DNA of 64,000 nucleotides from Fontibacillus phaseoli (GCF_003337355.1 NZ_QPJW01000006.1:186001-250000), one strand, 5' to 3'; shown: positions 25,761 through 34,785, counted from the stretch's first letter. The notes: a model not told the origin generated them from the letters alone. Numbers and translations: made by a program.

Positions 25761-26301
25761 CGACATCCCTCCCATATAGCTCTCTTAGCTTCTTTAATCC
25801 CTGAAAAACCCTTGATTTCACGGTTCCCACCGGAACCTCCGTCAGATCGGCAATCGTCGCGTAATCGAGATCATGAAAATATTTCAATTGGATGACTTCT
25901 TTTTGCGGCTCGCTTAATTGTTGCAGCAACTCTTGAAGATGCATCTGTTGGTCGCTGATCTTGTAGGGATCGTTCGTAAGGGAGTGACTGCTTGAATCCG
26001 CTCCATCCGCAGCTTGTAAATCCTCCAGCAGGACAAGTTTTTGCCGTTTGCGCAGCAACGCTTTGCAGATATTGACCAGAATGGTCTTGCTCCAGCTATA
26101 AAAAGCATCTACATCTCTTAGTTGGTGAATCCGCTCATACAGCAGGACGATCATTTCCTCCATCGCATCCATCGCGTCATGCTCATTTCCCATATAGGTG
26201 AGAGCCAGCCGGTAGTAGGCGTCTTTATCGGCCAGAATCAGTTGAAGCAAGGCCTCTTTATTTCCTTTTTTAGCTTGTTTAATCTGCCGGACGGCACTCA
26301 T
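25753..26301 (-). CDS. ECF-type RNA polymerase sigma factor
   Basis: A 182-residue sigma-70-family protein, SigV/SigW class. ATG 26301 is chosen because GAGAGGTGA lies upstream. Region 2 spans about residues 10-80 (KEALLQLILADKDAYYRLALTYMGNEHDAMDAMEEMIVLLYERI; YSWSKTILVNICKALLRK). Region 4 spans about 120-180 (LSEPQKEVIQLKYFHDLDYATIADLTEVPVGTVKSRVFQGLKKLRE). It overlaps its presumed anti-sigma gene by eight bases. The target regulon and the inducing signal are not visible here. Confidence 0.92.
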   Translation of the reverse strand: MSAVRQIKQAKKGNKEALLQLILADKDAYYRLALTYMGNEHDAMDAMEEMIVLLYERIHQLRDVDAFYSWSKTILVNICKALLRKRQKLVLLEDLQAADGADSSSHSLTNDPYKISDQQMHLQELLQQLSEPQKEVIQLKYFHDLDYATIADLTEVPVGTVKSRVFQGLKKLRELYGRDVDE

Positions 26302-26600
26302 GGCTTCACCTCTCTCCCTTATAAGAGTCCTGACCCCGGGGAAAAGTTCATTTGTTATTAATAATATTTTGCCCGATTCGCCTTCTCCCTGCCACCGACC
26401 TGCCATCCCTCGTTACTGCCAGCGCTTCCAAGTGTCCTTATCACGCTCATAATAAACAGTTATCGCAATTTTAAAGAAATTCCTCCGTAGGATTCCGTAG
26501 GATTTCGTAGTCGGCCTATTACTGTGGGTATAACACGTTACAAATCATAACATGGGTTGCTTGCCAGACATATCGCTTCAATCCGGAGGGGGGACTTGAG

Positions 26601-27329
26601 CTGATTCATTTTCATCAGGTAGAGAAGCATTACGGGCATTTTCATGTCCTGAAAAACATCGATCTGACAGTGGATGAAGGGGAAGTAGTGGTCGTCGTGG
26701 GTCCTTCCGGGTCCGGGAAAAGCACGATGCTGCGCTGCATAAACCGGCTGGAGAGTATCACGAGCGGCGAGCTGACGGTGAACGGGATTCAGGTGAATGA
26801 CCGGAAGGCGGATATCAATGAGGTGCGGCGGGATATCGGGATGGTGTTCCAGCACTTCAATCTGTACCCCCATATGAAGGTGATCGACAACATTACGCTG
26901 GCACCGGTCAAGGTGTTGGGAACACCCAAGCAAGAGGCGGCGGAGACGGCCATGTACTATCTGGAAAAGGTCGGGATCGCCGACAAGGCGAAGGCCTATC
27001 CTTCCCAGTTGTCCGGCGGGCAGCAGCAGCGGGTGGCGATCGCCCGGGGGCTGGCGATGAAACCGAAGATCATGCTGTTCGACGAGCCGACTTCGGCGCT
27101 GGATCCGGAGATGGTCGGCGAGGTACTGGACGTCATGAAGGCGCTGGCCCGCGAAGGCATGACGATGGTCGTCGTGACGCACGAGATGGGCTTTGCCCGC
27201 GAGGTGGCCGACCGGGTGGTGTTTATGGACCAAGGGCAGATTTTGGAGGAAAGCGCGCCGGAAGAGTTCTTCGGCTATCCGCGGGAAGAGCGGCTAAAGA
27301 CGTTTCTCGGCAGATTGCTAAGCCATTAA
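26601..27329 (+). CDS. glnQ: Glutamine ABC transporter ATPase
   Basis: A 242-residue ATPase of the polar amino acid uptake family. Walker [10 protein letters not shown], the Q-loop VFQHFN, signature LSGGQQQR, Walker [14 protein letters not shown] and the switch His in VVTHEMGF are all present. The frame upstream of GTG 26670 contains the normal N-terminus ([22 protein letters not shown]). No ATG/GTG/TTG exists at the right place; CTG 26601 with GGAGGGGGG at 26585-26593 gives the usual length. A rare CTG start is therefore proposed. First gene of glnQHMP. Confidence 0.92.
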   Translation: MIHFHQVEKHYGHFHVLKNIDLTVDEGEVVVVVGPSGSGKSTMLRCINRLESITSGELTVNGIQVNDRKADINEVRRDIGMVFQHFNLYPHMKVIDNITLAPVKVLGTPKQEAAETAMYYLEKVGIADKAKAYPSQLSGGQQQRVAIARGLAMKPKIMLFDEPTSALDPEMVGEVLDVMKALAREGMTMVVVTHEMGFAREVADRVVFMDQGQILEESAPEEFFGYPREERLKTFLGRLLSH

Positions 27330-27343
27330 AAGGAGATGAACCC

Positions 27344-28147
27344 ATGAAAAAACATTGGAAAATGATCTCGCTCGGCATGGCCTTATGTCTGGCGATGACG
27401 GTGCTGGCCGGTTGCGGGAACAAGAAAGAAGAAGGGGGTCTCGGCGCCATCAAGGATCGCGGCAAGCTGGTCGTCGGCGTGAAGTTCGACACGAAGCTGT
27501 TCGGGCTGAAGGATCCGTCGAGCGGCAATGTGGAAGGGTTCGACATCGATATTTCGAAGCAGCTAGCGAAGCGTATTTTGGGCGACGAGAATAAGGTCGA
27601 GTTCAAGGAAGTGACGTCCAAGACGCGGATTCCGATGCTGAACAACAGCGAGATCGACATGGTTGTGGCGACGATGACGATCACGGAGGAGCGCAAGAAG
27701 GAAGTGGACTTCTCCGACGTTTATTTTCAAGCCGGCCAGTCGCTGCTGGTGAAGAAGGGCAGCCCGATCAAGGGCATTGAAGACGTGACCGCCGATACGA
27801 AGGTGATGAGCTCGAAGGGCGCGACTTCCGTCAAGAACATCAAGGAAAAGGTGCCCGGCGTGACGGTACTGGAGTTCGACAACTACCAGGATGCGTTCAG
27901 CGCGCTGAAAGCCGGTCAAGGCGATGCGTTGACGACGGATGACGCGATTCTGTACGGGATGGCTGCGCAGGATCCGAACTACGAAGTGGTCGGCGAACCG
28001 TTCACGGACGAACCGTACGGCATTGCGATTCAGAAGGGTAACAGCGATCTGGTGCAGGCGGTGAACGACGCGCTGAAAGAGATGCACGAGAACGGCGAGT
28101 ACGATGCGATTTACGAAAAATGGATCGGGAAGAAGCCTGCCGAATAA
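27344..28147 (+). CDS. glnH: Glutamine-binding lipoprotein
   Basis: A 267-residue binding protein of the ABC importer, anchored by a lipid on Cys24 (VLAGC). SBP_bac_3 domain: RGKLVVGVKFDTKLFGLKDP at the start, EGFDIDISKQLAKRIL, NNSEIDMVVATMTITEERKKEVDFSDVYF, and NEYDAIYEKW-like end. AAGGAGATG precedes ATG 27344. A hairpin after the stop separates it from the permease genes. Confidence 0.94.
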   Translation: MKKHWKMISLGMALCLAMTVLAGCGNKKEEGGLGAIKDRGKLVVGVKFDTKLFGLKDPSSGNVEGFDIDISKQLAKRILGDENKVEFKEVTSKTRIPMLNNSEIDMVVATMTITEERKKEVDFSDVYFQAGQSLLVKKGSPIKGIEDVTADTKVMSSKGATSVKNIKEKVPGVTVLEFDNYQDAFSALKAGQGDALTTDDAILYGMAAQDPNYEVVGEPFTDEPYGIAIQKGNSDLVQAVNDALKEMHENGEYDAIYEKWIGKKPAE

Positions 28148-28204
28148 GCTATTCGCTTGTCAGGCATCCGGAGTGAATCGATCCGAACGCTAACGCTTGT
28201 AAAG

Positions 28205-28245
28205 GAAAGGATGGACGGGAGTTGCCGCAGCCATCCTTTCTTTTC
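28205..28245 (+). terminator. Intra-operon attenuator between glnH and glnM
   Basis: GAAAGGATGG and CCATCCTTTC pair around a 16-base loop, followed by TTTTC, and 20 bases later the ribosome site of glnM. Such hairpins usually hold down permease expression relative to the binding protein. Confidence 0.75.
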
Positions 28246-28266
28246 AATTCCGAGGGGTGACATTCT

Positions 28267-28917
28267 ATGGATTTTTCACTGTTGAGCGATAATATCGGGC
28301 TTTTTATGCAAGGATTCATGAATACGATTTGGGCCAGCCTGCTGGGCCTGGCGGGGAGTTTCATCCTGGGGACGATCATCGCCGTGTTCCGGATGACCCG
28401 GTCGCGCCCATTGGTCTGGTTCGGCACGGCTTACGTGGAATTTTTTCGCAATATTCCGCTGCTGTTGGTCGTGTTCCTCTTCTATTTGGGACTGCCCTCG
28501 CTGGGGATCACCTTGAGCGGGTTTGCTTCGGGGACGATGGGCCTAGCCGTGTATACGTCGTCTTTTATTGCGGAGGCGATCCGGGCGGGCATTATGGCCG
28601 TGCCGAAAGGACAAACCGAAGCGGCCCGCTCCTCCGGGCTGACTTATGTGCAGACGATGTTCTATGTGATTTTGCCCCAGGCGATCAAGCTGGTCATTCC
28701 GCCGCTGAGCAACCAGTTCATCAATCTGGTCAAAAATTCGTCTATCCTGAGCATAGTCGCCGGTTTTGACCTGATGTACTACGGCGATATCGTGGCGACA
28801 GAAACGTTCGATACGATTAACACTTATCTGTTCGTTGCACTCTTTTATCTGATCATCACGCTCCCGCTCAGCTACGGCTCCAGAGTTCTGGAACGGAAGC
28901 TGGCCAGACATGACTAA
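28267..28917 (+). CDS. glnM: Glutamine ABC transporter permease
   Basis: A 216-residue His/Glu/Gln/Arg-type permease with five helices. EAA loop: EAARSSGLTYVQTMFYVILPQAIKLVIPPL. FFRNIPLLLVVFLFYLGLP is typical. ATG 28267 lies behind GAGGGGTGA. Forms a heterodimer with GlnP. Confidence 0.93.
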   Translation: MDFSLLSDNIGLFMQGFMNTIWASLLGLAGSFILGTIIAVFRMTRSRPLVWFGTAYVEFFRNIPLLLVVFLFYLGLPSLGITLSGFASGTMGLAVYTSSFIAEAIRAGIMAVPKGQTEAARSSGLTYVQTMFYVILPQAIKLVIPPLSNQFINLVKNSSILSIVAGFDLMYYGDIVATETFDTINTYLFVALFYLIITLPLSYGSRVLERKLARHD

Positions 28918-28939
28918 GCGGTAGAAGGAGGCGGGAATT

Positions 28940-29590
28940 ATGGATTTTGCAGGCGCGTATTCAGGCGATTTCTTGATCTTTTTGCTGCAGGGGCTGTTGA
29001 TTACTTTAAAAATCGCGCTCATCTCGATCATCCTCAGCTTCACGCTGGGCACGCTCATCGGCATCATCCGGTATGCCCGGGTGCCGGTGCTGTCCCCGGT
29101 GCTGGCGGTATTGGTGGAGCTGCTGCGGAATTTGCCGCTGCTGCTCATTATTTTGTTCAGCCGGTTTGCGCTGCCGGATCTCGGGCTCCGGTTGGGGCCG
29201 GAGGGGGCGGCGATCGCCGCGCTGACCGTGTTTGAGATGGCGATGATCTCGGAGGTGGTCCGCGGCGGGCTGAACTCGATTCCGAAAGGGCAGGTCGAAG
29301 CGGCCCGTTCCTCGGGACTTAGTAGCGTACAAACGCTGCGTTATATCGTGCTGCCACAGGGGCTGCGGCGGATGATTCCGCCGCTCGTGAGCCAGTTCAT
29401 TTCCCTGCTTAAGGACACTTCGCTGGCCACGGCGATCGCCCTCGCCGAGTTGATGCATAATGCGCAGATCATCATCGGACACAGCTACAACTATGCAATA
29501 CCGGTACTGCTGCTGTGCGCGGCGATTTATTTTACCGTAAATTATTTATTGTCCTTGCTGTCCCGAAGGCTTGAGAATAAGGGAGTCTAG
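28940..29590 (+). CDS. glnP: Glutamine ABC transporter permease
   Basis: A 216-residue partner of GlnM. The EAA loop reads EAARSSGLSSVQTLRYIVLPQGLRRMIPPLVSQF, and LLRNLPLLLIILFSRFALPDLG is characteristic. GAAGGAGG precedes ATG 28940. It ends 57 bases before the promoter of the two-component genes. Confidence 0.93.
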   Translation: MDFAGAYSGDFLIFLLQGLLITLKIALISIILSFTLGTLIGIIRYARVPVLSPVLAVLVELLRNLPLLLIILFSRFALPDLGLRLGPEGAAIAALTVFEMAMISEVVRGGLNSIPKGQVEAARSSGLSSVQTLRYIVLPQGLRRMIPPLVSQFISLLKDTSLATAIALAELMHNAQIIIGHSYNYAIPVLLLCAAIYFTVNYLLSLLSRRLENKGV

Positions 29591-29646
29591 GCGCTGGCGG
29601 ACGCCTGGCGTGCGGCCTGGCGTTACACCTGATGTCAGGGTGCTTA

Positions 29647-29674
29647 TTGAAAAAATTAGGGAGTATGCTAGTAT
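29647..29674 (+). promoter_or_regulatory. Promoter of glnK-glnL
   Basis: TTGAAA (29647-29652) and TAGTAT (29669-29674) with a 16-base spacer. An alternative -10 is TATAGT at 29672-29677. It precedes a structured leader of about 80 bases. Confidence 0.55.
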
Positions 29675-29689
29675 AGTTCCAACTTAGTT

Positions 29690-29737
29690 GGGAGTGCCCG
29701 GTCTGACCGGGGGCGGCTCCCTTCTCCTGGGGAGAAG
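29690..29737 (+). promoter_or_regulatory. Two tandem hairpins in the glnK leader
   Basis: First hairpin: GGGAG and GCCCGGT pair with ACCGGG-GC and CTCCC (29690-29721). Second: CTTCTCC pairs with GGAGAAG around TGG (29721-29737). Neither has a T run, so they are not terminators. They lie between the promoter and the glnK ribosome site and could affect mRNA stability or translation. Confidence 0.55.
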
Positions 29738-29759
29738 TACCGGCGGGAGTTGAAGAGAG

Positions 29760-31046
29760 ATGACGGCAAGCTTTCTCCGAAACCGGAAGTTTCAAATGCT
29801 GCTGGTAGCCGCGGGTACGGCGGTGGCCGGCGAATTCAAAATCAATCCCTTCGACGGCGATATTTTTCGCATCGCGCTGGGAAGCAGTGCGTTTCTGTTG
29901 TTCCTCTTAATGCTTCGCGACCTTCCCTGCCTGAAAACGGGCGCACTGACCGGGATCGTCGTGCTGCTCTTTCGCGTGGGGCTGGATGTGCTCTGGCCGA
30001 ATCACGTTCCTCTCTTGCAAAGCTTCTGCAATCATATCTCCGCGGCCGTGTATTACGTCGCCTTCGGGGCTGCGTTGAAATTTGTGCGCCGGTTGGATCA
30101 TGTGCATCCTCTGCTGCTGGGCGGAGCGGCGGCATGCGCCGACTTTATTTCCAACGAGGCCGAGCTGCTGACCCGGATGCTCGTGCTGGGCACCTCTTCT
30201 TTTCATTTGAGCGAATGGACCTACCTGTCGCTGATCGCCGTGCTCCGTACGTATTTCACGACCGGCATTTACAGCAGCATGGCGATTTACCGGATGCGCG
30301 CCGTTCAGGCGGAGCAGCAGCGGCGGGTCGATCAGATGCTGAGCTTCGGGTCGGGGCTGTACGGGGAAGTGTTTTATCTGCGGAAATCGGTGGATACGGT
30401 GGAGCGGTTGACCGCCGGAAGCTACGAGCTTTATCGCGACCTCAAAAGCGGCGGACACACCGGATACAGCCGGCGCTTGCTGGATATTACGCAGCAGATC
30501 CACGAGGTGAAGAAGGATTCCCAGCGCATTCTCGCCGGGCTGTTGAAATTGTCGGCGCTGGAATCCGCCGATAACAACATGACGCTCTCCCAGATGGGTG
30601 ATTTTTGTCTCAAAAGCAATGCGGAGTATGCGGGGATGCTGGGTAAGGCCATCTCCTTCGATCAGATGATCACCGCCGATTTCCGTACGGCCCGCTATAT
30701 TCCGCTGCTCACGCTGCTGAATAACCTCGTCGCCAACGCCGTCGAGGCCATCAGGCAGGAAGGCACCGTGATGCTGCGGATTTATGAGGTGCAGGAGCGG
30801 ACGTGGTTTGTTGTACAGGATAACGGGCGGGGGATGGCCGAAGTCGACCGGGATATCGCTTTTGAGCCCGGCTTTACCACCAAATTTGACCAGGATGGAA
30901 CGGCGGCGACGGGCATCGGACTGTCGCATGTCCGGGACATTACGGATTCGTTTGGCGGCAGGATCGAAATCATGAGCCCGGTCTCAGGGACGGGTACGGT
31001 ATTCAAAGTATCGATTCCGACAAGCTCGATCAAGAGGGGGGATTGA
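29760..31046 (+). CDS. glnK: Glutamine-sensing histidine kinase
   Basis: A 428-residue membrane sensor of the YcbA/GlnK type. Residues 1-190 contain about five to six hydrophobic helices. The H-box is DITQQIHEVKKDSQRI, followed by N-box NNLVANAVEAI and G-boxes DNGRGM and GIGLSHVRDI. It is next to the glnQHMP transporter and followed at once by the matching response regulator gene. In B. subtilis GlnK/GlnL activate glutaminase and glutamine permease genes; here the obvious target is glnQHMP (inference). Confidence 0.9.
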   Translation: MTASFLRNRKFQMLLVAAGTAVAGEFKINPFDGDIFRIALGSSAFLLFLLMLRDLPCLKTGALTGIVVLLFRVGLDVLWPNHVPLLQSFCNHISAAVYYVAFGAALKFVRRLDHVHPLLLGGAAACADFISNEAELLTRMLVLGTSSFHLSEWTYLSLIAVLRTYFTTGIYSSMAIYRMRAVQAEQQRRVDQMLSFGSGLYGEVFYLRKSVDTVERLTAGSYELYRDLKSGGHTGYSRRLLDITQQIHEVKKDSQRILAGLLKLSALESADNNMTLSQMGDFCLKSNAEYAGMLGKAISFDQMITADFRTARYIPLLTLLNNLVANAVEAIRQEGTVMLRIYEVQERTWFVVQDNGRGMAEVDRDIAFEPGFTTKFDQDGTAATGIGLSHVRDITDSFGGRIEIMSPVSGTGTVFKVSIPTSSIKRGD

Positions 31047-31049
31047 ACC

Positions 31050-31970
31050 ATGGCGCTTTCTTTTTGCATTGTGGATGATGACCGGGGGACACGGCGGATG
31101 CTTCAGCATATCATCGAAGACAGCAGCCTTGGCGAAGTCGTGGGCATGGCGGAGGGGGGTGCAGAGGGAACGCGCCTCATTCTGGAACAGTCGCCGGATG
31201 TCGTGCTGATGGATTTGCTGATGCCGGATCAGGACGGCATCGAGACGATTGCCCTGCTGCAAAGCCGGGGCTGTGGCGCGAAATACGTGATGATCTCGCA
31301 GATCGAGAACCAGGACATGGTCGGGCAGGCCTACCGGACCGGGATCGAGTTCTTCATCCGCAAACCGATCAACCGGATCGAGGTGGAGTCCGTGCTGCGC
31401 AAAGTCAGCGAACGCTGGACGATGACCCGCTACTTGACGGAGATCCGGTCCACCCTGACGAAGCTGGAGGGCTTGCAACATCCGGCTCCGGCCGTCTTTG
31501 CCGCGGGCCCGGCGCCGCGCCGAACGGCGAGGGACGTCGTTCAGCCCATTCTGATGAGCATGGGTATGGTGGGCGAGAGCGGCTGCCGCGATCTGATCGC
31601 GATCATGGAATACCTGCTGGGGCGCAGCGATGGGCGCTTTCCTCCGTTGCGGGAAATCTATACGGCCGTCGCTTGTTCATATAAACAGGATATGGCGGGA
31701 ACGCCCGGCCTGGACAAGGAAATCAAAGCGATCGAGCAGCGTCTGCGCCGCGCCCTGACGGCGGGGATCTCCCATTTGGCTTCGATCGGGCTCGCCGATT
31801 ACGGCCATCCCAAGTTCGAATACTATGCCCCGCTGTATTTTGACTTTGAGGATGTCCGCCAGAAGATGAAGGAAATGGAGCAGGGCCGCACCGGAGGCAA
31901 AGTGAAGGTGAACATCAAGAAGTTCTTGCAAGTGCTGTATCTGGAGGTACAGGAGCAGTTGCGATCGTAA
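31050..31970 (+). CDS. glnL: Glutamine response regulator
   Basis: A 306-residue regulator of the YcbB/GlnL family. The receiver domain has the acidic pocket DDD (residues 9-11), phospho-acceptor Asp55 (VLMDLLMP) and Lys in IRKP. A linker of about 40 residues leads to a YcbB-type DNA-binding domain (about 160-300; GMVGESGCRDLIAIMEYLLG; YEAPLYFDF-like YYAPLYFDFEDV; VNIKKFLQVLYLEV). Starts three bases after glnK. Confidence 0.92.
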   Translation: MALSFCIVDDDRGTRRMLQHIIEDSSLGEVVGMAEGGAEGTRLILEQSPDVVLMDLLMPDQDGIETIALLQSRGCGAKYVMISQIENQDMVGQAYRTGIEFFIRKPINRIEVESVLRKVSERWTMTRYLTEIRSTLTKLEGLQHPAPAVFAAGPAPRRTARDVVQPILMSMGMVGESGCRDLIAIMEYLLGRSDGRFPPLREIYTAVACSYKQDMAGTPGLDKEIKAIEQRLRRALTAGISHLASIGLADYGHPKFEYYAPLYFDFEDVRQKMKEMEQGRTGGKVKVNIKKFLQVLYLEVQEQLRS

Positions 31971-31999
31971 AGAAGGCAGGCATACGATGCGAATAGATA

Positions 32000-32029
32000 T
32001 TGACATAAAGGTAACTGGTTACGTATTAT
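32000..32029 (+). promoter_or_regulatory. Promoter of the marR-like gene
   Basis: TTGACA (32000-32005) and TATTAT (32024-32029) with an 18-base spacer. Two palindromic sites flank and overlap the -10 box. Confidence 0.75.
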
Positions 32030-32047
32030 ATATGTAACTAGTTACCT
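32009..32047. promoter_or_regulatory. MarR-type double operator
   Basis: AGGTAACTGGTTAC (32009-32022) and GTAACTAGTTACCT (32034-32047) form a 14-base inverted repeat with one mismatch. Each half is itself a near-palindrome (GTAACTRGTTAC). They cover the promoter spacer and the transcription start, so binding by the MarR protein encoded directly downstream would block the gene: autorepression. Confidence 0.75.
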
Positions 32048-32073
32048 TTTTTTGAGTGGGGAGGTTCGTAACG

Positions 32074-32550
32074 ATGTCTACTGAACTTGAGATGCAAAGG
32101 AAACAAGCTTATATTTTCGGCGGCATCCTCACCTTGGCCAACCGCATGCAACTGCTCGGCGACAAGCTGGATGAGAAGATGACGATGAAGCAGTGGCTAC
32201 TGATCGCGGTGATTATGAAGTGCGAGAATCCGTCGCCTACGATCAGCGAGGTGGCGGAGATGACAGGAAATTCAAGGCAGAACGTCAAAAAGATGGCGCT
32301 CATTCTGGAGAAGCAGGGATTCCTGGAACTCGCCAAGGATCCACGGGATGCGAGAATCGTCCGCCTTCGGCTCACCCCGAAGTGTTTGTCCTATTTTGAA
32401 AACAGAAAGGACCAGGAAGAAAGGTTTATGGCCTCTCTGTTCGAAGCGTTTGATGAAGAAGTCACGAACGGGATATACCATGGCTTGAACAGGCTGGTTG
32501 AAAATATAGCAAGAATGGAGAATGACCATGGGGAAGAGGAACGGGGGTAG
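32074..32550 (+). CDS. MarR-family transcriptional regulator
   Basis: A 158-residue winged-helix repressor. ATG 32074 follows GGGGAGG by a normal distance. Helix-turn-helix at about residues 55-85 (ISEVAEMTGNSRQNVKKMALILEKQGFL) and wing DPRDARIVRLRLTPK. It overlaps the next gene by 23 bases, so both are co-translated and its operator controls both. The ligand is unknown. Confidence 0.9.
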   Translation: MSTELEMQRKQAYIFGGILTLANRMQLLGDKLDEKMTMKQWLLIAVIMKCENPSPTISEVAEMTGNSRQNVKKMALILEKQGFLELAKDPRDARIVRLRLTPKCLSYFENRKDQEERFMASLFEAFDEEVTNGIYHGLNRLVENIARMENDHGEEERG

Positions 32551-33394
32551 AAGGTCGATGTGGCTGATCGGAGCGATCGTCATCGTTGTCGTTCTTGGTG
32601 TTGTCGTCTTTTTCAATATTCCCTATTCCAAAACCAAGACGGAATTTCATCGGACGGCAGCGGAGTATATAGGTAGACTGGATATGGGAGCGGGCCCCGA
32701 TGTTTTTACGAAGGAAGAATTGGAGAGCTTGCCGCTGCCCGTAAAGCGTTACTTTGAATACAGCGGGTACTTGGGGACGCCGAAGAGGCCGTATGTGAAG
32801 GCCAATTTTAAACAGGTGAACTTTATGTTGTCTCCGGACAAACCGCCTCTAACCATTGACTACACCCAATATAATTTTGCCGGCGAGCCTGTCCGGATGG
32901 CCTTTATCGATACGGCGATGTACGGCATTCCGTTTCAGGGGTTTGATTCCTATGTAGATGGAAGGGGCCGTATGAAAGGCGTACTCGCCAAAACGGTCAC
33001 GTTGTTTAATCAAACGGGCGAGGCGATGAACAAGGCTTGTCTGGTGACGGTTCTGTCGGAATCGCTAATCCTCATCCCCCAAGCTGCCTTACAGCCCTAT
33101 ATCACCTGGGAGTCCATGGACGACACCCATGCCAAAGCTACGATATCCGGCTACGGAATTTCGGCAAGCGGTATTTTCACGTTCAGCAGGGAAGGAGCCC
33201 TGCTTTCGTTTGCTACCGATGACCGGGCGGTGATCGCGACGGATGGCACTACTCAGCAAGTTGGCTGGACGGCGAAGTTCGATGACTACAAGATCGTCAA
33301 TGGAATCAGGCAACCGACCCGGCTCCAAGCGGTTTGGAATTATGACAGCGGGGACCTGATTTATTTTGACAGCGATAATCTGGCGATTGAGTGA
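32528..33394 (+). CDS. DUF6544-like membrane-anchored protein
   Basis: A 288-residue protein with one N-terminal helix (SMWLIGAIVIVVVLGVVVFFNIPY), then an extracellular part with LPLPVKRYFEYSG, VKANFKQVNFMLSP and YGIPFQGFDSYVDGRGRMKGVLAKTVTLFNQTG, typical of the uncharacterised DUF6544 family. ATG 32528 is chosen since GGAG lies seven bases upstream. Coupled to the MarR gene. Function unknown; lipid or membrane stress response is only a guess. Confidence 0.78.
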   Translation: MGKRNGGRRSMWLIGAIVIVVVLGVVVFFNIPYSKTKTEFHRTAAEYIGRLDMGAGPDVFTKEELESLPLPVKRYFEYSGYLGTPKRPYVKANFKQVNFMLSPDKPPLTIDYTQYNFAGEPVRMAFIDTAMYGIPFQGFDSYVDGRGRMKGVLAKTVTLFNQTGEAMNKACLVTVLSESLILIPQAALQPYITWESMDDTHAKATISGYGISASGIFTFSREGALLSFATDDRAVIATDGTTQQVGWTAKFDDYKIVNGIRQPTRLQAVWNYDSGDLIYFDSDNLAIE

Positions 33395-33430
33395 TATTCC
33401 TAGCGCTATAGTTTGTGAGTGCATGTAAAG

Positions 33431-33469
33431 GCGCTCAGGCTGTTGGGATTTTCTCGACAGCCTGAGCGT
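33431..33469. terminator. Hairpin between convergent genes
   Basis: CGCTCAGGCTGT pairs with ACAGCCTGAGCG around a 13-base loop. It lies between the DUF6544 gene and the convergent alpha-galactosidase gene; T content after the stem is low on both sides. Confidence 0.65.
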
Positions 33470-33501
33470 TCACCATTGCAAATGGCATTTTGACTAAGTT
33501 C

Positions 33502-34785
33502 CTAAGATAGCCGGATCAGTCTTGCCCCATGTGAGGCGACCTCCAGATCCAGGCGTTCCCCGATCGTTCCGAGTGCTTCCGAAGCCCACATATCGAACGC
33601 CGAAGGGGCGCCACCGCTCCATCCGAGCTCATCCAGCATGACGCTGACCTGGAGAGGTGTAGTGCCGGTATTAAACAACGCGACGTAGGTGACGTTTTCC
33701 GGACCCTTCGAAGTCCAGACGATACGGTCGCCGTTTCGATATACTTGCCTTGCTTCCACTCCGTCCCTATGCATGGCGAGTACATCGCGATTAGTGAGCA
33801 GCGACAGCGTCCAGTCGTCATTGTCATTCAGTTCCCCGCCGAAGAACAGCGGCGAGCGGAATAGCGTCCAGAGCGTCATCATCGCCACCTGCTCGTCCTT
33901 TGTAAAGCGCGTCCAACGGTCTGAACCGCCTCCGTCCACCGAACGGATGCCGATATGCCCGAGCGGAAGCATGTCGCAATCGGGCCAATGTCCCGGCCCT
34001 GTCCGGCCCTGCCACTTCTCGCAACGGTCGAACATGTCGAGCAGCGGCTCCCACAAATCCCAGAAGTCGTCGGTCATCCGCCACATGTTGGCGTTCCGCT
34101 CCAGGAAGTCCGCGTGCTCGAGCGGGGCCGGTCCCGGGGACAGGCTCAGCGTCATCGGCCGGCCACTGCGGTAGATCGCCTCCCTGATCATGGCGATCTC
34201 AGGGAGATGGATATCGTACAGCCGCGATGCGGCAATATCGTCAACCTTGACGAAATCGATACCCCACTTCGCGTACAACTCGAACAGCGAATCGTAGTAG
34301 GATTGCGCGCCTTCCTTCGAGGTGTCTATGCCGTACATATCGGTGTTCCACGGGCAGATCGAGTTCGGGTGCACGATGTCGCGCGCGGTCACGAAGGCGC
34401 CTTTGATCGGCGTGGCGGCATGCACGGCTTGCCGCGGGATGCCCCGCATGATATGGATGCCGAATTTGAGTCCGAGACCGTGAACGTAGTCGGCGAGCGG
34501 CTTGAAGCCTTGACCATCCGCTGCGGACGGGAATCGGTTTGCGGCAGGCATCAATCGCGAGAAATCGTCCATCTCGAGCGGTACGAACGGACGGTACTGC
34601 GAGGAGACGGCTCCCGGCTCGTACCATTGGATATCGACGATGACGTACTCCCATCCGAAATCCTTCAGATGCTTCGCCATATATTCGGCATTGGCGCGGA
34701 CTTCTTTCTCCGTCACGGCGGCTCCGTAGCAATCCCAACTGTTCCAGCCCATCGGCGGCGTCGGGGCGATCAAGTGAGGATTCAA
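33502..34785 (-). CDS. GH27-type alpha-galactosidase
   Basis: A 427-residue cytosolic glycosidase that removes terminal alpha-galactosyl residues. TTG 34785 is preferred: AAGGAG is nine bases upstream. The open frame extends 7 codons further to another TTG within the ribosome site. N-terminal APTPPMGWNSWDCYG is the family hallmark. Nucleophile region FVKVDDI gives Asp182; WRMTDDF gives the acid/base Asp240. A C-terminal beta-sandwich of about 80 residues follows. No signal peptide, so it acts on imported sugars. Paired with an AraC-type regulator 117 bases upstream on the same strand. Confidence 0.9.
   Translation of the reverse strand: MNPHLIAPTPPMGWNSWDCYGAAVTEKEVRANAEYMAKHLKDFGWEYVIVDIQWYEPGAVSSQYRPFVPLEMDDFSRLMPAANRFPSAADGQGFKPLADYVHGLGLKFGIHIMRGIPRQAVHAATPIKGAFVTARDIVHPNSICPWNTDMYGIDTSKEGAQSYYDSLFELYAKWGIDFVKVDDIAASRLYDIHLPEIAMIREAIYRSGRPMTLSLSPGPAPLEHADFLERNANMWRMTDDFWDLWEPLLDMFDRCEKWQGRTGPGHWPDCDMLPLGHIGIRSVDGGGSDRWTRFTKDEQVAMMTLWTLFRSPLFFGGELNDNDDWTLSLLTNRDVLAMHRDGVEARQVYRNGDRIVWTSKGPENVTYVALFNTGTTPLQVSVMLDELGWSGGAPSAFDMWASEALGTIGERLDLEVASHGARLIRLS

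Noticed and set aside
29690-29737. Glutamine riboswitch before glnK
   Set aside because: The hairpins do not match the glnA or Downstream-peptide motifs I know; kept only as a structured leader.
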